Assembly: GCA_030043595.1 (NCBI GenBank) | Contig: JASHXJ010000210.1 | Coordinates: 1-7,893 of the forward strand | DNA: 7,893 nt | From: Trebonia sp. | GTDB lineage: Bacteria; Actinomycetota; Actinomycetes; Streptosporangiales; Streptosporangiaceae | Reading direction: 5' to 3' | Part shown: positions 5,685 through 7,893 of the stretch, in pieces | Layout of the letters: every line of letters begins with the position of its first letter | Position numbering within the stretch: the stretch's first letter is position 1 | The notes under the pieces: model-generated | Seen by the model: the letters and a program-made list of their open reading frames with translations, nothing else | Database searches by the model: none | What the model was told of the DNA's origin: nothing | Position numbers and translations under genes: made by a program

Positions 5685-7175
5685 TCAGCGGGCCATTCCG
5701 GCGGCGGTCAGCCAGAAGCTGGCCTCGATGATCGGGATGTCGGTGAACACGTTCTGCGAGCGGCAGGCGTCGTCGAAGCCGCGCCAGTTCCGCGCCGACC
5801 CCGGGCGCAGCCGCGCGCGGGTGATCCGGCCCTCGCTGTCGAGCGCCAGCCAGGCGAGCGCCTCCCCGCGCGGCGACTCGGCCCAGCCAAGCCCGGCGCC
5901 GGCTGTTTCGGGGAGCTCGGTGACGCCGGCGGCGGCGCCCGCGCCGAGGAACTCGCCGATGAGGCGGACGGATTCGGCGGCCTCGGCGAGCATGACGGCG
6001 AAGCGGGCGAGCACGTCGCCTGCCGTCCGCGCGGGGATGGCGGGCGGGTGCCCGTCGTAGGGGCCGCCTGGCACTGTCCGCGCGTCGGCTGCGAGCCCGC
6101 TGGCCCTGGCCACCGGGCCGACCAGGCCGAGGGCACGGGCCTGGTCCGTGGTGACGATGCCGGTCGCCTCCAGCCGGTCGACGAACGAGTTGGTGTCAAG
6201 CAGCGCGTCGGCGGCACGCCTGAACTCGCCGTAGGCGCCCGGCAGCTCGCGGCGGATCACGTCCGCGTCGGGCGCGCGGCCGACGCCGCCGACGCCGACG
6301 ACGCCGAACAGGTAGCGGTGCCCCAGCGCCTGCGCGTTCAGCCGGAGCATCCGCTCGAGGGCGATCTCGGCGGCGGACTGGCCGACGGTCAGCCCGGTCG
6401 ACTGGCACAGCGCCGCCATGGCGGCCGCGTGGTTGTACAGGCGCTCGAGCTCGAGGGCGACGGCGCGGGTGCGTTCGGCCTCGGCGGGAGGCCGGGTCCC
6501 CGTGGCGGCCTCGGCGGCGGCGGCGAAGGCCCAGCCGAGGGCGACGGCGGACAGGCCTTCGGCCCGCTCGACGTGGAACAGGGCCTCGCGCGGGGTCCTG
6601 CCCTGCAGGCGCCACTCGAGCCCGCGGTGCTTGTGCCAGGTGAACAGGTACAGGTCGACGACTTCCTCGCCGCTGGTGACCAGGCCGTAGTAGAGGGATT
6701 CCGTGCCGGCCTGGCGGACCGGGCCGAACGGGAACTCGAACGCGTGCCCGCCGACCGTGTGCGGGGCGCGGACCTCCTGCGGCTCGGCGGCCGGCTGGCG
6801 GCCAAGGGTGGGCAGCGCCGCGTCAGGCGGCAGGGCGTCGCGTGGCGGCAGCATCATCCGGTTCAGCGGCTTGTCGCCGACCGGGCGGATGCCGAACTGC
6901 TCGTAGATCTCGCATTCCTCGACGAAGGCCGCGGGGGCGATGCCGGACAGCGCCGGGTACTCGCCGTCGTCGATGGGTGTCTCGGTGATGACGTACCCGG
7001 GTGCCTCGCCGTCGTTGGCCCAGACCATGCGCAGGGTCGTCGTGTCGCCGTTGGCGGCGAACATATCGGCGAGGCGCAGGTTCGCCAGGTCGCGCACCAC
7101 GGCTTCCAGGTCCGGGGAAGCCACCTGGAACGTGGTCACCTCGCCGGGGACGGCCCGCGGCTCGACGGCTGTCAT
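5685..7175 (-). CDS. Hydrogenase-like large subunit (fused NuoC-NuoD / HycE type) lacking Ni-binding cysteines
   Basis: This 496-residue protein has the HycE layout: a NuoC-like domain (about 1-125, with EECEIYEQFGIRPVGDKPLN at 86-105) fused to a NuoD-like large subunit (about 140-496). HKHRGLEWRLQGRTP (181-195) matches the HRG loop region, and FHVERAEGLS (200-209) matches the L1 region. In [NiFe] hydrogenases L1 reads ERxCGxC; here the two cysteine positions are Glu206 and Ser209. The L2 region, normally ASxDPCxxCxxR, is ASFWLTAAGMAR (485-496), with Thr490 and Gly493 at the cysteine positions. The only cysteines are 88, 257 and 471, none in a CxxC. The protein ends right after L2 without the cleavable tail of maturing hydrogenases. 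It therefore cannot hold a NiFe centre and should be an Ehr-type subunit binding another substrate, possibly a quinone as NuoD does. The ATG at 7175 overlaps the upstream stop (ATGA); an ATG at 7229 would add 18 residues and is less likely. Length is close to that of M. tuberculosis HycE (Rv0087). Confidence 0.9.
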   Translation of the reverse strand: MTAVEPRAVPGEVTTFQVASPDLEAVVRDLANLRLADMFAANGDTTTLRMVWANDGEAPGYVITETPIDDGEYPALSGIAPAAFVEECEIYEQFGIRPVGDKPLNRMMLPPRDALPPDAALPTLGRQPAAEPQEVRAPHTVGGHAFEFPFGPVRQAGTESLYYGLVTSGEEVVDLYLFTWHKHRGLEWRLQGRTPREALFHVERAEGLSAVALGWAFAAAAEAATGTRPPAEAERTRAVALELERLYNHAAAMAALCQSTGLTVGQSAAEIALERMLRLNAQALGHRYLFGVVGVGGVGRAPDADVIRRELPGAYGEFRRAADALLDTNSFVDRLEATGIVTTDQARALGLVGPVARASGLAADARTVPGGPYDGHPPAIPARTAGDVLARFAVMLAEAAESVRLIGEFLGAGAAAGVTELPETAGAGLGWAESPRGEALAWLALDSEGRITRARLRPGSARNWRGFDDACRSQNVFTDIPIIEASFWLTAAGMAR

Positions 7176-7893
7176 CCGATCACCGCCGCCGAGTGCCGAA
7201 GGACCGTGTCCAGCCCGGCGGGAATCCACAGCCCGAGCACGAGCAGCGCCGCCAGGCCCAGGATCAGCGGCGCGGCGGTCACCGCGACCGATGTCCTGTC
7301 CCGGTAGGGGCTGGCCGGCAGCGGCTGCGGCGGGCCGCCGGTCACCATCGCGGTGATCGTGCGGGCGAACGCGAAGAACGCCACGCCGAGCAGCGCCAGC
7401 AGCAGCAGCGGGTACACCGGGCTGCCGGCGGCGAAGCCGGCCCGCACGATCGTGAGCTCGGCGAGGAACACGCCGAACGGCGGCGAGCCGAGCACCGCGA
7501 ACGAGGCGAGCAGCAGCGCTCCCCCGGTCACGGGCACCGCCGCGAGCAGGCCGCTCACCTGGGGCGCCTCACGGGTCCTGTAGCGGAGCGACACGTCACC
7601 GCTGGACAGGAACAGCACCGCCTTGGCCAGGGCGTGGTTGAGGACCTGCAGCAGCGCCCCGTACAGCCCGAGGATCCCGCCGAATCCGAGCGCGACCGCG
7701 ATGATCCCCATGTGCTCGACGCTGGAGTAGGCGAATAGCCGCTTGAAGTTGCCCTTGCGCACCATGAACAGCGCGCCGATGACGATGGAGGCGAACCCGA
7801 ACGACAGCAGGACCGCGCGCGGGTACGTGCCGCCCAGGCGGGCGTGCGCGATCGCGAGGAACCGGATGATGGCGTACATGCCGGTGTTCAGCA
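7172..7893 (-). CDS. HyfF/HycQ-like proton-conducting membrane subunit, C-terminal part (5' end outside window)
   Basis: About 240 residues of the C-terminal half are visible; the reading frame continues past the right edge, and the ATG at 7879 lies inside a helix (LNTGMYAIIRFLAI), so it is not the true start. Counting from that Met, family signatures are KGNFKRLFAYSSVEHMGI (42-59), NHALAKAVLFLSSG (81-94) with the conserved His82 and Lys86, and GSPPFGVFLAEL (131-142). Several hydrophobic membrane helices follow, the last at about 200-219. This is the second antiporter-like (Proton_antipo_M) subunit of the complex, expected to conduct protons alongside the HyfB-like protein. Its placement directly before the large subunit, with a four-base ATGA overlap, matches the hycQ-hycE order I recall from the M. 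tuberculosis locus and hyfF-hyfG in E. coli. The charged channel residues in view look intact. Confidence 0.9.
   Translation of the reverse strand, partial: LNTGMYAIIRFLAIAHARLGGTYPRAVLLSFGFASIVIGALFMVRKGNFKRLFAYSSVEHMGIIAVALGFGGILGLYGALLQVLNHALAKAVLFLSSGDVSLRYRTREAPQVSGLLAAVPVTGGALLLASFAVLGSPPFGVFLAELTIVRAGFAAGSPVYPLLLLALLGVAFFAFARTITAMVTGGPPQPLPASPYRDRTSVAVTAAPLILGLAALLVLGLWIPAGLDTVLRHSAAVIG

Noticed and set aside
5685..7175. Calling the operon a working [NiFe] hydrogenase 4 or formate hydrogenlyase
   Set aside because: No Ni-binding cysteine pair remains in the large subunit, and no formate dehydrogenase or hydrogenase maturation gene is in the window.
6048..7307. A 419-codon plus-strand open frame opposite the large-subunit gene, and another at 7001-7738
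   Set aside because: Composition is that of antisense to GC-rich coding DNA; both cross the boundary between two well-supported minus-strand genes.

Overview
The window is very GC-rich coding DNA with tight gene packing, GGAGG-type ribosome binding sites and four-base start/stop overlaps, which fits a high-GC actinobacterium. The genus cannot be told from sequence alone. No rRNA, tRNA, CRISPR array, insertion sequence or phage gene is visible.

Left part, plus strand (about 1-1672): the C-terminal end of a rhodanese-like protein whose catalytic cysteine is absent, then a complete luciferase-like FMN-dependent monooxygenase with its own strong ribosome binding site. They look like a two-gene unit closed by a GC hairpin with a short T run. 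Middle, minus strand (1702-2211): a single-domain cupin that converges on the monooxygenase gene and has a small AT-richer leader of its own.

Right part, minus strand (2212-7893): a compact operon, read from high to low coordinates. It encodes a HyfF/HycQ-type membrane subunit (cut by the right edge), a fused NuoC/NuoD-type large subunit, a small ferredoxin-like protein, a NuoB/HycG-type small subunit, a HyfB-type antiporter-like membrane subunit, and a ChrB N-terminal-domain protein. The first five resemble a group 4 membrane-bound [NiFe] hydrogenase or formate-hydrogenlyase module, and recall the Mycobacterium tuberculosis Rv0082-Rv0087 locus. However, the large subunit has lost every Ni-binding cysteine at both the L1 and L2 sites. 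The complex is therefore best read as an energy-converting hydrogenase-related (Ehr-type) membrane oxidoreductase rather than a hydrogenase. Its electron-transfer chain is also reduced: the small subunit keeps all four ligands of its [4Fe-4S] cluster, while the ferredoxin-like subunit keeps exactly the four cysteines of one of two usual clusters.

The likely picture is a membrane complex that couples electron transfer, with unknown donor and acceptor, to proton or sodium movement through the HyfF and HyfB subunits. The ChrB-like gene follows HyfB with one base between them, so it is probably made with the complex. The NuoH/HyfC-type membrane anchor and any HyfE-type subunit are not in the window and may lie beyond the right edge.
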